From: a virus
Virus record (IMG/VR): IMGVR_UViG_3300022871_000021
Coordinates: 1 to 56,027 of that record
Reading direction: 5' to 3' (one strand)
DNA length: 56,027 nucleotides
Part shown: positions 32,807-40,346 of the stretch, in pieces
How the letters are laid out: every line of letters begins with the position of its first letter
Position numbering within the stretch: position 1 is the stretch's first letter
Notes under the pieces: model-generated
Databases searched by the model: none
The model's input: only the letters and a program-made list of their open reading frames with translations
What the model was told of the DNA's origin: nothing
Position numbers and translations under genes: made by a program

Positions 32807-34116
32807 TAACAGATGTTATTAAATTTGAAAGAGCAATAATTAAAGGTCTTTTACTTGGACATCATTCTAGAAAATTGATGACTAGATTAAATGTAGATTA
32901 TTTTGAGACTCTTCAGCTAAGAACTATCTTTCAGGTTATCATAGAATATTATAAAGAATATAGCGAAATCCCACAGGTAGATATATTGGTTAATGAGTTA
33001 AAGAAATCCAAGATTGAGGACGCTGAGTTCAAGAATATGGAAGCATTTTTGACTAAAGGGGAAAATCTTACAAGCGATAGATTTAGGTATGCCGTTCAGG
33101 AAGTAGAAAAGGAATATATATCTCGTAAACTAAGGACTTCGATGAAACAAGCTATAGGATTCCTCAACAAAGGAGAACCCAAAAAAGCGCAAGATATATT
33201 GCTAAAGGAAACGATACAGCTTTCAAGCTTTGGGAGAGAAATAAGGATAGTAGATTTTGTTTCTGATTTCGAGAAGAGAAGAGCTCATTTAGTGGACCGT
33301 AAAGCTAACCCAGATATACTTAAAGAACTTTGCATTCCTACTGGTATTGACAGATTAGATTACGAGCTCGACGGTGGACTAAGAAAAGGGGAATTGGGTT
33401 TGATACTTGGACAGCCCGAAGGAGGTAAGTCTATAACTTTACAGGATATGAGCGTATCAGCCGTTATGTCTGGGTTTAAGGTGGCCCTAGTGACTATAGA
33501 AATGACTCCCGAGCAAACGGCTTATAGATTGGATTCAAGATTATCTCAAATTAAATATAGAAAGTTTAGAAAGGCTCAGTTGACGGACGAAGATTTAGTT
33601 AAGTGGGAGCTTGACATTAAAGCGTTAAAGGAAAATTCTCTTAAAATAATAGGAGTTCCCGAGGGTTGTTCCTGTAGATTGATAGAGTCAGAATTACATA
33701 GATTGGCTGGCATATTTCAACCAGATTTAGTCGTGGTCGATTATGCTGGAATAATGAGTCCGAACGAGGGAGCTTTCGGCTCGAGCATGGACTGGAAATA
33801 TATTGGAGCGATAATAAGAAATTTAAAAGGTTTATCTCTTAAAATGAATATTCCAGTTTGGTCAGCGTGCCAGATATTAGTTGGGGCTAAAGAAAAGGCC
33901 GAGGTAGGATTTGTTGATGTTGGGTTGGCTAGACAACAGATAGCAGCTCACGCAGATATTTGTGTAGCTATAATCCAGACGAGTCAAATGTTGGCTATGG
34001 ATTTAACGAAATTACAATTAGTTAAGGTTCGAGAAGGTTGCGAGTCGAGGTTTATAGAGTTTACGAATGATTATGATAGGATAAAATTGGTGAGAGAAAT
34101 ACCTACAGGGTCTTAA
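32803..34116 (+). CDS. dnaB: DnaB-like replicative helicase
   Basis: 437 residues from ATG 32803 within an ATGATAA overlap; the in-frame TTG at 32788 has no SD. N-terminal DnaB-type helical domain (FERAIIKGLLLGHHSRKLM), linker, then a RecA-fold core: GIDRLDYELDGGLRKGELGL, Walker A GQPEGGKS, VALVTIEMTPEQ, Walker B DLVVVDYAGIMSP and WSACQIL. This is the 5'-3' ring helicase of the fork, next to its loader and primase. Somewhat short of E. coli DnaB (471 residues). Confidence 0.9.
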   Translation: MITDVIKFERAIIKGLLLGHHSRKLMTRLNVDYFETLQLRTIFQVIIEYYKEYSEIPQVDILVNELKKSKIEDAEFKNMEAFLTKGENLTSDRFRYAVQEVEKEYISRKLRTSMKQAIGFLNKGEPKKAQDILLKETIQLSSFGREIRIVDFVSDFEKRRAHLVDRKANPDILKELCIPTGIDRLDYELDGGLRKGELGLILGQPEGGKSITLQDMSVSAVMSGFKVALVTIEMTPEQTAYRLDSRLSQIKYRKFRKAQLTDEDLVKWELDIKALKENSLKIIGVPEGCSCRLIESELHRLAGIFQPDLVVVDYAGIMSPNEGAFGSSMDWKYIGAIIRNLKGLSLKMNIPVWSACQILVGAKEKAEVGFVDVGLARQQIAAHADICVAIIQTSQMLAMDLTKLQLVKVREGCESRFIEFTNDYDRIKLVREIPTGS

Positions 34117-34161
34117 TATGTTAGAAGAATTAAGGTTTAAATATAACGTCGGGATAATTTT

Positions 34162-35127
34162 ATGAAACATGAAGATATAATAATTAAAATAAGCATTCTT
34201 GCTTTGTTAGATTTTTTGAGTATAGAGGGCAAGATTCAGGGCAAAGAATTTCTCGCATCTTGTCCGTTTCCAGAACACTCCGATAAGTCTCCTTCGTTTA
34301 GCATAGCTATTGATGGGGAGAAGAAGGGCTGTTGGCATTGTTTTGGTTGTGGAGCGAAAGGGAATATAATTCATTTAGTTCAAAGATGTTTGAATTTAGA
34401 CAGGAGCAATGCTGTAAGACAGATTGCTAATTGGTTTGGGTTTCCTGAATCAGTTAGTTCTCCTTCTACTCAGGAAATAGCTAAATTGTTAGAGAAAGAA
34501 AAGGAAGAAGATGTAGAGACGGATTTAATAAGAATACCGTTACCCAAATATATTGAAGATAAAGAGGAACTTTTAAAATATTTAATGACCAAACGAAAAT
34601 ATACAGAAAAGCAGTCGTGGTCTATTATAAATTATTATAATCTTTGTTGGACGAATCAGGGTTATTATAAAGATAGAATTATAATTCCTATATACGATTC
34701 TATTGGGTCTTTGGTTACTTTCGAAGCTTCCGATTTAACTGGTCATAGCGACAAGAAGAAGTTATACCCGAAGGGAAGTCCTATGTCTAGGCTATTGTTT
34801 AATAATCATAATGTAAATAGTGGTTATACTTGGATGGTTGAGGGTATATGGGATGCTATCAGAATATGGAGCTTTGGCGAGCCTGCTATAGCTACATTTG
34901 GAGCTCATTTATCAAGCTATCAGGCTCAGATGATTATACAGAAATATTCTGATGTTATGATATTATATGATGGGGACGAAGCGGGAAGAGTAGCTCGGGA
35001 TAAGGTTTCAGCCGTGTTGAGCCCTTATTTAAACATAGTAGAGGGAGATTTGAGATTTGGCGACCCTGCCGACTTGACTAAAGAGGAGTTTAGAGAGCTT
35101 ATTACATTTCTAAATATTCATAAATAG
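34162..35127 (+). CDS. dnaG: DnaG-like primase
   Basis: 321 residues. CHC2 zinc finger in the N-terminal third (CPFPEHSDKSPSFSI, then CWHCFGCGAKGNIIHLV), followed by a TOPRIM domain with MVEGIWDAIRIW (catalytic Glu) and ILYDGDEAGRVARDK (DxD). It lacks the long C-terminal helicase-binding domain of bacterial DnaG, as phage primases often do. It makes RNA primers at the fork set up by the two genes before it. SD not obvious. Confidence 0.9.
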   Translation: MKHEDIIIKISILALLDFLSIEGKIQGKEFLASCPFPEHSDKSPSFSIAIDGEKKGCWHCFGCGAKGNIIHLVQRCLNLDRSNAVRQIANWFGFPESVSSPSTQEIAKLLEKEKEEDVETDLIRIPLPKYIEDKEELLKYLMTKRKYTEKQSWSIINYYNLCWTNQGYYKDRIIIPIYDSIGSLVTFEASDLTGHSDKKKLYPKGSPMSRLLFNNHNVNSGYTWMVEGIWDAIRIWSFGEPAIATFGAHLSSYQAQMIIQKYSDVMILYDGDEAGRVARDKVSAVLSPYLNIVEGDLRFGDPADLTKEEFRELITFLNIHK

Positions 35128-35149
35128 TTTAAGATATTTGGTTCTTTCT

Positions 35150-35159
35150 GGCTATAACA
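35150..35159 (+). promoter_or_regulatory. GCTATAAT gene-start element, copy 7
   Basis: GGCTATAACA, 19 nt before the ATG at 35179, continuing TAATAAGGAGGG (SD). Confidence 0.6.
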
Positions 35160-35178
35160 TAATAAGGAGGGACACAAC

Positions 35179-35367
35179 ATGGGAGGAATGATAGGGGAGA
35201 GAGAAATAAGAAGTAATAGGGCTAGGATGAAAGTGGTAAAGAGGGTTTCGGAGATATTGAAAGATAAGAGTCTAATCGTATATAAAAGATTCTTGATGAA
35301 AATGGCAAATCAATATAAACCGATAATGAACACAGGGGTAGTATTAACGGAATTTACAAATAAATAG
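35179..35367 (+). CDS. Uncharacterised small basic protein
   Basis: 62 residues, SD AAGGAGGG behind a GCTATAAT element. Very basic (ERNIRSNRARMKVV-like start with many Arg/Lys; exact run GEREIRSNRARMKVVKRV). Could bind nucleic acid; no family recognised. Confidence 0.5.
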   Translation: MGGMIGEREIRSNRARMKVVKRVSEILKDKSLIVYKRFLMKMANQYKPIMNTGVVLTEFTNK

Positions 35368-35373
35368 GATGAC

Positions 35374-35403
35374 TCTACCATAGGAGCAAGACCCTATGGT
35401 AGA
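35374..35403 (+). other. 11-bp perfect hairpin between genes
   Basis: TCTACCATAGG (35374-35384) and CCTATGGTAGA (35393-35403) around the 8-nt loop AGCAAGAC. No T run follows, so simple Rho-independent termination is unlikely; an RNA processing or protein-binding site is possible. Confidence 0.65.
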
Positions 35404-35429
35404 CTCCTTCTTCAAAGAGGAGAAGATAA

Positions 35430-35693
35430 ATGTCTAGAGCAAAGCCGAAATCGTCAAAAACGACGAAAGAGCAGGATAATCAAAGGATTAGAGATTTAGA
35501 GGCTCGGAAGGAAAGAGATAGACTTTTGAATTATCAGTATTCTCCTTGCGTTTATTGTGGCGAGGCAGCGAGATGGCGTTGGCCTACTGGCAAAGAAGCT
35601 GAGAAAGAGAAGTACGAGCCAAAACATTGTGGTAAGGAAGATTGTCAGAAGAAGTTTATGGATGCGATGATGGACAAAAAGAGGTCGAAATGA
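35430..35693 (+). CDS. Small zinc-binding protein
   Basis: 87 residues, SD AGAGGAG. Basic N-terminus (SRAKPKSSKTTKEQD), then a zinc site: PCVYCGEAARWRW and HCGKEDCQKKF. Not recognised; a nucleic-acid-binding role is plausible. Confidence 0.55.
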   Translation: MSRAKPKSSKTTKEQDNQRIRDLEARKERDRLLNYQYSPCVYCGEAARWRWPTGKEAEKEKYEPKHCGKEDCQKKFMDAMMDKKRSK

Positions 35694-35887
35694 TAAAAAG
35701 ATTTAAGAGATATATTAGGACGAAAAGGCTGAAAAATCAACTTACTATGCTCTTGTCTTTGGATTCATATTTAAAGAATCAAGGAATCTCTAGACAGTTA
35801 AGGAGACTTTTTTGGAGGAAGATGGCTTCAGAGGAAAATCGAACTTCTACTATAATGCAGTTGTTAGGAGAGGTAGAAAAATTGTGA
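35690..35887 (+). CDS. Uncharacterised small basic protein
   Basis: 65 residues from the ATG inside the previous stop (ATGA); an upstream in-frame start at 35642 lies inside the zinc-protein gene. Basic and helical (RFKRYIRTKRLKNQLTMLL). The end overlaps the next gene (GTGA). Confidence 0.45.
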   Translation: MIKRFKRYIRTKRLKNQLTMLLSLDSYLKNQGISRQLRRLFWRKMASEENRTSTIMQLLGEVEKL

Positions 35888-36402
35888 CAGATACGACTCG
35901 TGAATGTTTAATTGAGTTTTTAAACGAATTTCAGAACGAGATTAAAGAGCCTATAGCTGATTATGGAGGGAATGAAAGGCAGGATTTTAAATTTGTTAAA
36001 AAGACTCTTGCTTCTGGAGGGATAGTCGATTGTTCTCCTCTTGATTATTCGACTGGAGTAGATTTATTAAAGCCGATAAAGGGCCGTAAATATAACACGG
36101 GAATATGTATGGATTTATTAGAGCACGTTTCCAATCCTTTTATTGTTGGGGAAAATATTACTAATTCTTTAAGAAAAGGAGCATTACTATTTGTTACAGC
36201 TCCGTTTGTTTGGGGCACACACAATTGTCCGAATGATTACTTCAGATTTACTGCTGAAGGCTTGAAGGTTATATTTCCTAAGCTCGAATGGTTACGGATA
36301 GATATTCGGGTGGATGATTGTTGGAAGAATCTTAAAAAGTTTAGAAAAGATGATAAGATTGTAAAGTTTTTTAGGGTTGTAGGAGTCTTTAAAAAGATAT
36401 GA
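35884..36402 (+). CDS. SAM-dependent methyltransferase (class I, type-11-like)
   Basis: 172 residues from GTG 35884, which overlaps the previous stop; AGGAGAGG lies about 10 nt before. The motif I region is degenerate (IADYGGNERQDF in place of DxGxGxG). CMDLLEHVSNPF is the post-I segment common in small-molecule and glycan methyltransferases, and ALLFVTAPFVWGTH resembles motif IV/V. It begins a sugar-enzyme cassette, so a glycan or lipid-linked sugar substrate is more likely than DNA. Confidence 0.7.
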   Translation: MTDTTRECLIEFLNEFQNEIKEPIADYGGNERQDFKFVKKTLASGGIVDCSPLDYSTGVDLLKPIKGRKYNTGICMDLLEHVSNPFIVGENITNSLRKGALLFVTAPFVWGTHNCPNDYFRFTAEGLKVIFPKLEWLRIDIRVDDCWKNLKKFRKDDKIVKFFRVVGVFKKI

Positions 36403-37007
36403 ATAAAATAATAGTTTATACATCGATATATGGAGATAAGGATAATTTGATAGTCCCTAAATTAGAGGGATGTGATTTTGCATTTTTTACTGGCGATGGT
36501 GGGATAATGAACGCTAAGAAATTCAAGATACTACCTCATAGATATTTTGGAGAATATAAATATAGTATGTGGGTAGATGGAAATATTAAAGTTTTTGGGG
36601 ATATTAAATCTTTAGTCCAAAGGTATATGAAAAATTATGATATTGTAGCTCTAGCCCATCCTTTAGAAAGTCTTGGAATTAAGGTTTTAATTTTTGATGA
36701 ATTTAAGGTATGTATAGACCAGAAATTTGGAAATGTTTTGGATGTGAAAAGGCAGATGTTAGATTATAAAAATGATAATTGTTCTGATATTCCCGTTTTG
36801 GCTGGTGGAGTAATAATAAGAAAGCATAATGTAGAATCTATAAAAAATTTTGGTGAGCGATGGTGGGAAGAGATTAAAAAATATAGCATTCGTGACCAAT
36901 TAAGTTTTTCGTATCTTATCTGGAAATTAGGGCTTAGATGCGGTAAATTGGATAACGTTGGGCTAGAGGCTAACTGGTTTAAATATTATAATCATAAAAA
37001 TGAATAA
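36399..37007 (+). CDS. DUF616/TOD1-like glycosyltransferase 1
   Basis: 202 residues. Family landmarks: IVYTSIYGDKDNL at the N-terminus, KILPHRYFGEYKYSMWVDGN (usual PHRYF...YSIWIDGN), a central ALAHP, and the C-terminal WWEEIKKYSIRDQLSFSYLI. These enzymes have a GT-A-like fold and transfer sugars. A close paralogue follows with an 8-nt overlap. Substrate unknown. Confidence 0.8.
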   Translation: MNKIIVYTSIYGDKDNLIVPKLEGCDFAFFTGDGGIMNAKKFKILPHRYFGEYKYSMWVDGNIKVFGDIKSLVQRYMKNYDIVALAHPLESLGIKVLIFDEFKVCIDQKFGNVLDVKRQMLDYKNDNCSDIPVLAGGVIIRKHNVESIKNFGERWWEEIKKYSIRDQLSFSYLIWKLGLRCGKLDNVGLEANWFKYYNHKNE

Positions 37008-37620
37008 ATCAATTCTTTACACAGCAGTATTTGGCGACGATATAAATGTTTTAGACAAAAGCAAGGAGAATATTTCCGATGGTTGTGATTTTGCTTCTTT
37101 CACGTCTTTGAAGGAGGATAGGTTTACGGCTAGAAAGATGAAGTTATTACCTCATAGATATTTTAATTCTTATAAATATAGTATTTGGACGGATGGCAAT
37201 ATACAAATAACGCAAGATATTGTTCCTATCGTTGAAAGATATATGGAAAAGGGAAAGATAGTTGTTTTAACTTATCCAGATGAACCTCATAATCATTATC
37301 GAGAGGGCGAAATCTGTGTTGAATTTGGTAAAGATATAAAAGAGAATGTAAACCCTCAATTAGAGAGATATAGGCGGGAGGGTTGTCCGCCACTGTCTAC
37401 TGTTTGGACTGGAATAATCATTAGAAGGCACAATGACCCAGAGGTTATTAAATTTGATGAGTTGTGGTGGAATGAAGTCTGCATTGGAAGCGTAAGGGAC
37501 CAGATTAGTTTTCCTTATGTTGCTTGGAAACTTGGAGTCGAATATGTTACGGTAAAGAATGAAGGATGGGATGGGGAATGGTTTAAATATTTTAATCATT
37601 TTATAAAAGAGGAGGAGTAG
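37000..37620 (+). CDS. DUF616/TOD1-like glycosyltransferase 2
   Basis: 206 residues, paralogue of the previous gene: LYTAVFGDDIN, KLLPHRYFNSYKYSIWTDGN, LTYPDEPHNHYREGE and RDQISFPYVAWKLG. Conservation of the DGN and RDQxSF blocks in both copies suggests both are active, perhaps adding different sugars. The two genes probably arose by tandem duplication. Confidence 0.8.
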   Translation: MNKSILYTAVFGDDINVLDKSKENISDGCDFASFTSLKEDRFTARKMKLLPHRYFNSYKYSIWTDGNIQITQDIVPIVERYMEKGKIVVLTYPDEPHNHYREGEICVEFGKDIKENVNPQLERYRREGCPPLSTVWTGIIIRRHNDPEVIKFDELWWNEVCIGSVRDQISFPYVAWKLGVEYVTVKNEGWDGEWFKYFNHFIKEEE

Positions 37621-37884
37621 ATGGCTAAAAAATGTAAATGTCCTGTAAAGAAAAAGCTTATGGGTTTAAAAAAAGGAATGATTTTAGACGGTAAGGTGAT
37701 AGACAAAATATCTAGCTGGAAACTTTATTATGATATGGAGGTTGAAAAGGTTTGCGGGCATTATGACCCTGCCCAAAAGGTTAATAAGGTTTTAATGGCA
37801 GCTTTAGATGAACTGATGCCTGCCTATATAAACAAGCCGCAATGGGTTGAGGAACGAAAGGCGATGTTGATAGTTTTTAAATGA
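37621..37884 (+). CDS. Uncharacterised small protein
   Basis: 87 residues, SD GAGGAG. N-terminal Cys/Lys cluster (KKCKCPVKKKLMGLKKGM), remainder mixed. Not recognised. Confidence 0.45.
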   Translation: MAKKCKCPVKKKLMGLKKGMILDGKVIDKISSWKLYYDMEVEKVCGHYDPAQKVNKVLMAALDELMPAYINKPQWVEERKAMLIVFK

Positions 37885-37898
37885 TAGGAGATAGAGTT

Positions 37899-38117
37899 AT
37901 GGAAATTTTTACCGATAAGGCTTTGACTTGTATTTCTTGTAGTCTAGATTTTATTTTCACTAAAGGTGAACAAGATTTTTTCTTCAAGAAGAATCTCGAT
38001 ATCCCGAAAAGATGTCCTGAGTGTAGAAAGAAAAAGGTGGTAAGAAATAAGAAGCGACAGAAGAAATTTTTAGCCGCTATTGCAGTAAGGGAGTATATAA
38101 ATATTGAAATAATATAA
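37899..38117 (+). CDS. Zinc-ribbon protein (zf-trcl-like)
   Basis: 72 residues from ATG 37899 (AGGAG 8 nt before); ATG 37881 is the alternative. TDKALTCISCSLDFIFTKGE, DFFFKKN and PKRCPECRKKK follow the probable zinc-ribbon family pattern (DKxLxCxxCgxxFxFTxGEQxFY...PxRCxxCR). Function of the family is unclear. Confidence 0.7.
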   Translation: MEIFTDKALTCISCSLDFIFTKGEQDFFFKKNLDIPKRCPECRKKKVVRNKKRQKKFLAAIAVREYINIEII

Positions 38118-38144
38118 TAATGATTTTAAGGAAAGGAGGTTGTT

Positions 38145-38990
38145 ATGTCCAAGTTTTTGATAGTTGGCGGTGGCTATATTGGTTCGTATTTAGCGACTAA
38201 GTTGCCTGATAGTAAATTATTAACGGGTTATATTGGGGATGAAGCTACTCTTGTTAATGCTTTAACTAAAGAGTTTCCTAGCCATATTTTAATAAATTGT
38301 GCCGGAAAGACTGGTAGACCGAATATAGATTGGTGCGAAGATAATAAAGATATAACTTTTGGAGCTAATGTAGGCCTTCCTGTTATGATTGCCGAAGTTT
38401 GCAAAAAGCTTGGTCTTTATTGGATGCATATTGGTTCAGGCTGTATTTATGATGGATACGAAAAAGATTTTGACGAAGAGGATACTCCTAATTTTTTCGG
38501 TAGTTTTTACGCAAGGACAAAATATTGGTCTCAAGAGATATTGTCAGAATATGCAGAGGCTTGTGTATTAAGAATCAGGATGCCGATAGACGAAAATCTC
38601 GCTCCGAGGAATTATATTTCAAAAGTTGTAAACTATGCTAGAGAAGGTAAGCCTATATTCAATCTTTTAAATTCAATGACGATATTAAATGATTTAGTTG
38701 AAGTTATTAAGTTTTTAGCCGAAGGAGGGGAGACGGGGGAATATAATGTTGTAAATAATGGAAGTATGGTCATTGGAGACATACTTAAAATTTATAAACA
38801 ATATGCAGACCCAAGGCTTGAGTGGATAGAAAAAGAATATTCTACTGTAGCTAAAGGGCTTAAGGCTGGTAGGTCAAATTGCATTATACTTCCAAAGAAG
38901 TTGGAAGATAAGGGATTTATAATGCCAGAATTAGAAGGAAGTGTTGCCAAGATACTAAAAGAATATGCAGAAAAGAAAAAGGGTTTGTGA
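38145..38990 (+). CDS. RmlD-like NAD(P)-dependent sugar reductase
   Basis: 281 residues of the extended SDR type. Nucleotide-binding motif IVGGGYIGSYLA, ILINCAGKTGRPNIDWCEDN (as in dTDP-4-dehydrorhamnose reductase relatives), GSGCIYDGYE, and the catalytic SFYARTKYWSQEIL (YxxxK). It would reduce or epimerise a nucleotide sugar, supplying the two glycosyltransferases upstream. SD AAAGGAGG is strong. A rhamnose-like product is inferred. Confidence 0.85.
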   Translation: MSKFLIVGGGYIGSYLATKLPDSKLLTGYIGDEATLVNALTKEFPSHILINCAGKTGRPNIDWCEDNKDITFGANVGLPVMIAEVCKKLGLYWMHIGSGCIYDGYEKDFDEEDTPNFFGSFYARTKYWSQEILSEYAEACVLRIRMPIDENLAPRNYISKVVNYAREGKPIFNLLNSMTILNDLVEVIKFLAEGGETGEYNVVNNGSMVIGDILKIYKQYADPRLEWIEKEYSTVAKGLKAGRSNCIILPKKLEDKGFIMPELEGSVAKILKEYAEKKKGL

Positions 38991-39040
38991 AAAGAATAAA
39001 AAGATTATAAAAATTTTTTATAGTTTTAAACTAAGTATAT

Positions 39041-39060
39041 AAAGGAGATTTACCTTTATG
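39041..39060 (+). other. Short hairpin before the sigma-factor promoter
   Basis: TAAAGG and CCTTTA flank a 7-nt loop, burying an SD-like AAAGGAG. A five-codon frame (ATG at 39058, MFCC then stop) follows. Possible attenuator or remnant; weak case. Confidence 0.3.
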
Positions 39061-39089
39061 TTTTGTTGTTAAACTGTCTTACATTTCCC

Positions 39090-39121
39090 TTGACCGCATG
39101 ATATAATATGTTATATTATAT
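39090..39121 (+). promoter_or_regulatory. Promoter with perfect 9-bp operator arms (sigma-factor gene)
   Basis: TTGACC (39090-39095), 16-nt spacer, TATATT (39112-39117). ATATAATAT (39101-39109) and ATATTATAT (39113-39121) are perfectly inverted around GTT, the best copy in the window. Confidence 0.85.
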
Positions 39122-39137
39122 GAAAAGGAGGGGAAAG

Positions 39138-39755
39138 ATGAAAACAGAATTAACAGAAATGGCTATAAGGGCGAAAGAGGAGCCGGGAGTCCTCGATGGA
39201 ATACTCCTGAAATGGCAGAGAAAGGTTAAGTTAGAGGGATGGGTGAGGAATAAAACTTTACAAGATTCGGACACGAACGATTTGAAACAGGAAGTTTTGA
39301 TGAATATAGTTGAACGATTTGGGGAATATGATGAACATAGAGCAGCGTTTGAGACTTGGGCTTTTAACCGAGCAAGACAAGTTATAAGAAGTTGGGTGAG
39401 AAAAAGATGCTTAGAAAAAGCCCCAGTTTTGAAGAAAGGTTTTAGGGGGAGGGAGTCTATAAGAGGGAAGATAGGTCCTATTCCCGAAGGAGACATAATA
39501 ACATATCCTGAAGGGGTTGGATATGTAGATGAGTTTGAGGGGCATGTCCAGATGATAGGAACAATAATATCTGAAATGGATATGCAAGAAAGAAACAGGG
39601 AAACGACAAGGAAGACTTTTAAGATGTTAGCCGAAGAACAAACTAAAAAAGAGATTGCTGAAGAGTTAGGGATAACCAAAGGGAAGGTAGAAGCAAATAT
39701 AAAGAGGATAAGAAAGGCCTACGGAATACTCGAAGAAGCCAAGATGTTAGTATAA
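39138..39755 (+). CDS. Phage-encoded sigma-70-family factor
   Basis: 205 residues from ATG 39138 (SD AAAGGAGGGG). ATGs at 39108 and 39120 are in frame but lie within the operator. Region 2-like sequence spans DLKQEVLMNIVERFGEYDEH to FETWAFNRARQVIRSWVRKR, and a region 4 helix-turn-helix spans KKEIAEELGITKGKVEANIK. With only regions 2 and 4 it looks like an ECF-type factor. It could redirect host RNA polymerase to the phage's GCTATAAT elements or to late promoters; neither is shown. Confidence 0.8.
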   Translation: MKTELTEMAIRAKEEPGVLDGILLKWQRKVKLEGWVRNKTLQDSDTNDLKQEVLMNIVERFGEYDEHRAAFETWAFNRARQVIRSWVRKRCLEKAPVLKKGFRGRESIRGKIGPIPEGDIITYPEGVGYVDEFEGHVQMIGTIISEMDMQERNRETTRKTFKMLAEEQTKKEIAEELGITKGKVEANIKRIRKAYGILEEAKMLV

Positions 39756-39756
39756 A

Positions 39757-39766
39757 GGCTATAATA
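39757..39766 (+). promoter_or_regulatory. GCTATAAT gene-start element, copy 8
   Basis: GGCTATAATA immediately after the sigma-factor stop, 25 nt before the next start. Confidence 0.55.
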
Positions 39767-39791
39767 TAATAAGAATAGATTGGAGAGGGAG

Positions 39792-40214
39792 ATGGCAAAG
39801 AGGCAGATTATAGAATATGAAGGTAGAAAGATGCGTTTGACTTACGCCATACACGAAAGGATGATGAGGCATTACGCTATAGCCGAGTTCTTAGGAATAA
39901 AAAATTTATCGGGTTATTTTAGACTTAAGGTTTTTCCTAACGTTAGTTTGGACAGGCCGTATGAAAAGGCAAAAGATTATTGGATTACTGATTGTCATAT
40001 TAAAAAATATTTTGATGATGTTTTGAGGGGATTCGAGAAAGCCCATTCGATTATGGGTGAGGGGGCATTTAGAAAAGATATAAATAAATTATTAATAGAA
40101 ATAAATGCTATGGCGGGGGCTGCCATTGAGTTATGGCCTACTCCTCCTAAAGGTTGGAAGCCATTCAAACATTTAAAGCCAAAGCCAAGACCAAAGTCAG
40201 ATGGTAAAAAATAA
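39792..40214 (+). CDS. Uncharacterised protein
   Basis: 140 residues from ATG 39792 (purine-rich SD GGAGAGGG); a TTG at 39780 is in frame. Basic, with KMRLTYAIHERMMRHYAIAE and a Pro/Lys-rich C-terminus (WPTPPKGWKPFKHLKPKPRP). Between the sigma factor and polymerase genes. Not recognised. Confidence 0.5.
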   Translation: MAKRQIIEYEGRKMRLTYAIHERMMRHYAIAEFLGIKNLSGYFRLKVFPNVSLDRPYEKAKDYWITDCHIKKYFDDVLRGFEKAHSIMGEGAFRKDINKLLIEINAMAGAAIELWPTPPKGWKPFKHLKPKPRPKSDGKK

Positions 40215-40308
40215 AGACTTAAAGTCTAAATGTCTGTCAATGATTAGTCATTTATAATGTGACTATGTTAGGAAATTTTTGACTAAATGAGACAAAATTA
40301 AGGTTGAT

Positions 40309-40318
40309 GGCTATAATA
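40309..40318 (+). promoter_or_regulatory. GCTATAAT gene-start element, copy 9
   Basis: GGCTATAATA, 28 nt before the DNA polymerase start. The spacer 40215-40308 also holds two short inverted repeats (AGACTT/AAGTCT and AATGA/TCATT). Confidence 0.6.
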
Positions 40319-40346
40319 GACTGAAGAAAGATGAGGGAGTTATGGA

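Noticed and set aside
39116-39679. 187-codon open frame on the - strand
   Set aside because: It is a shadow of the sigma-factor gene, has no SD, and no other - strand gene is supported. The other - strand frames, such as 5427-5756 in the tape measure, are shadows for the same reason.
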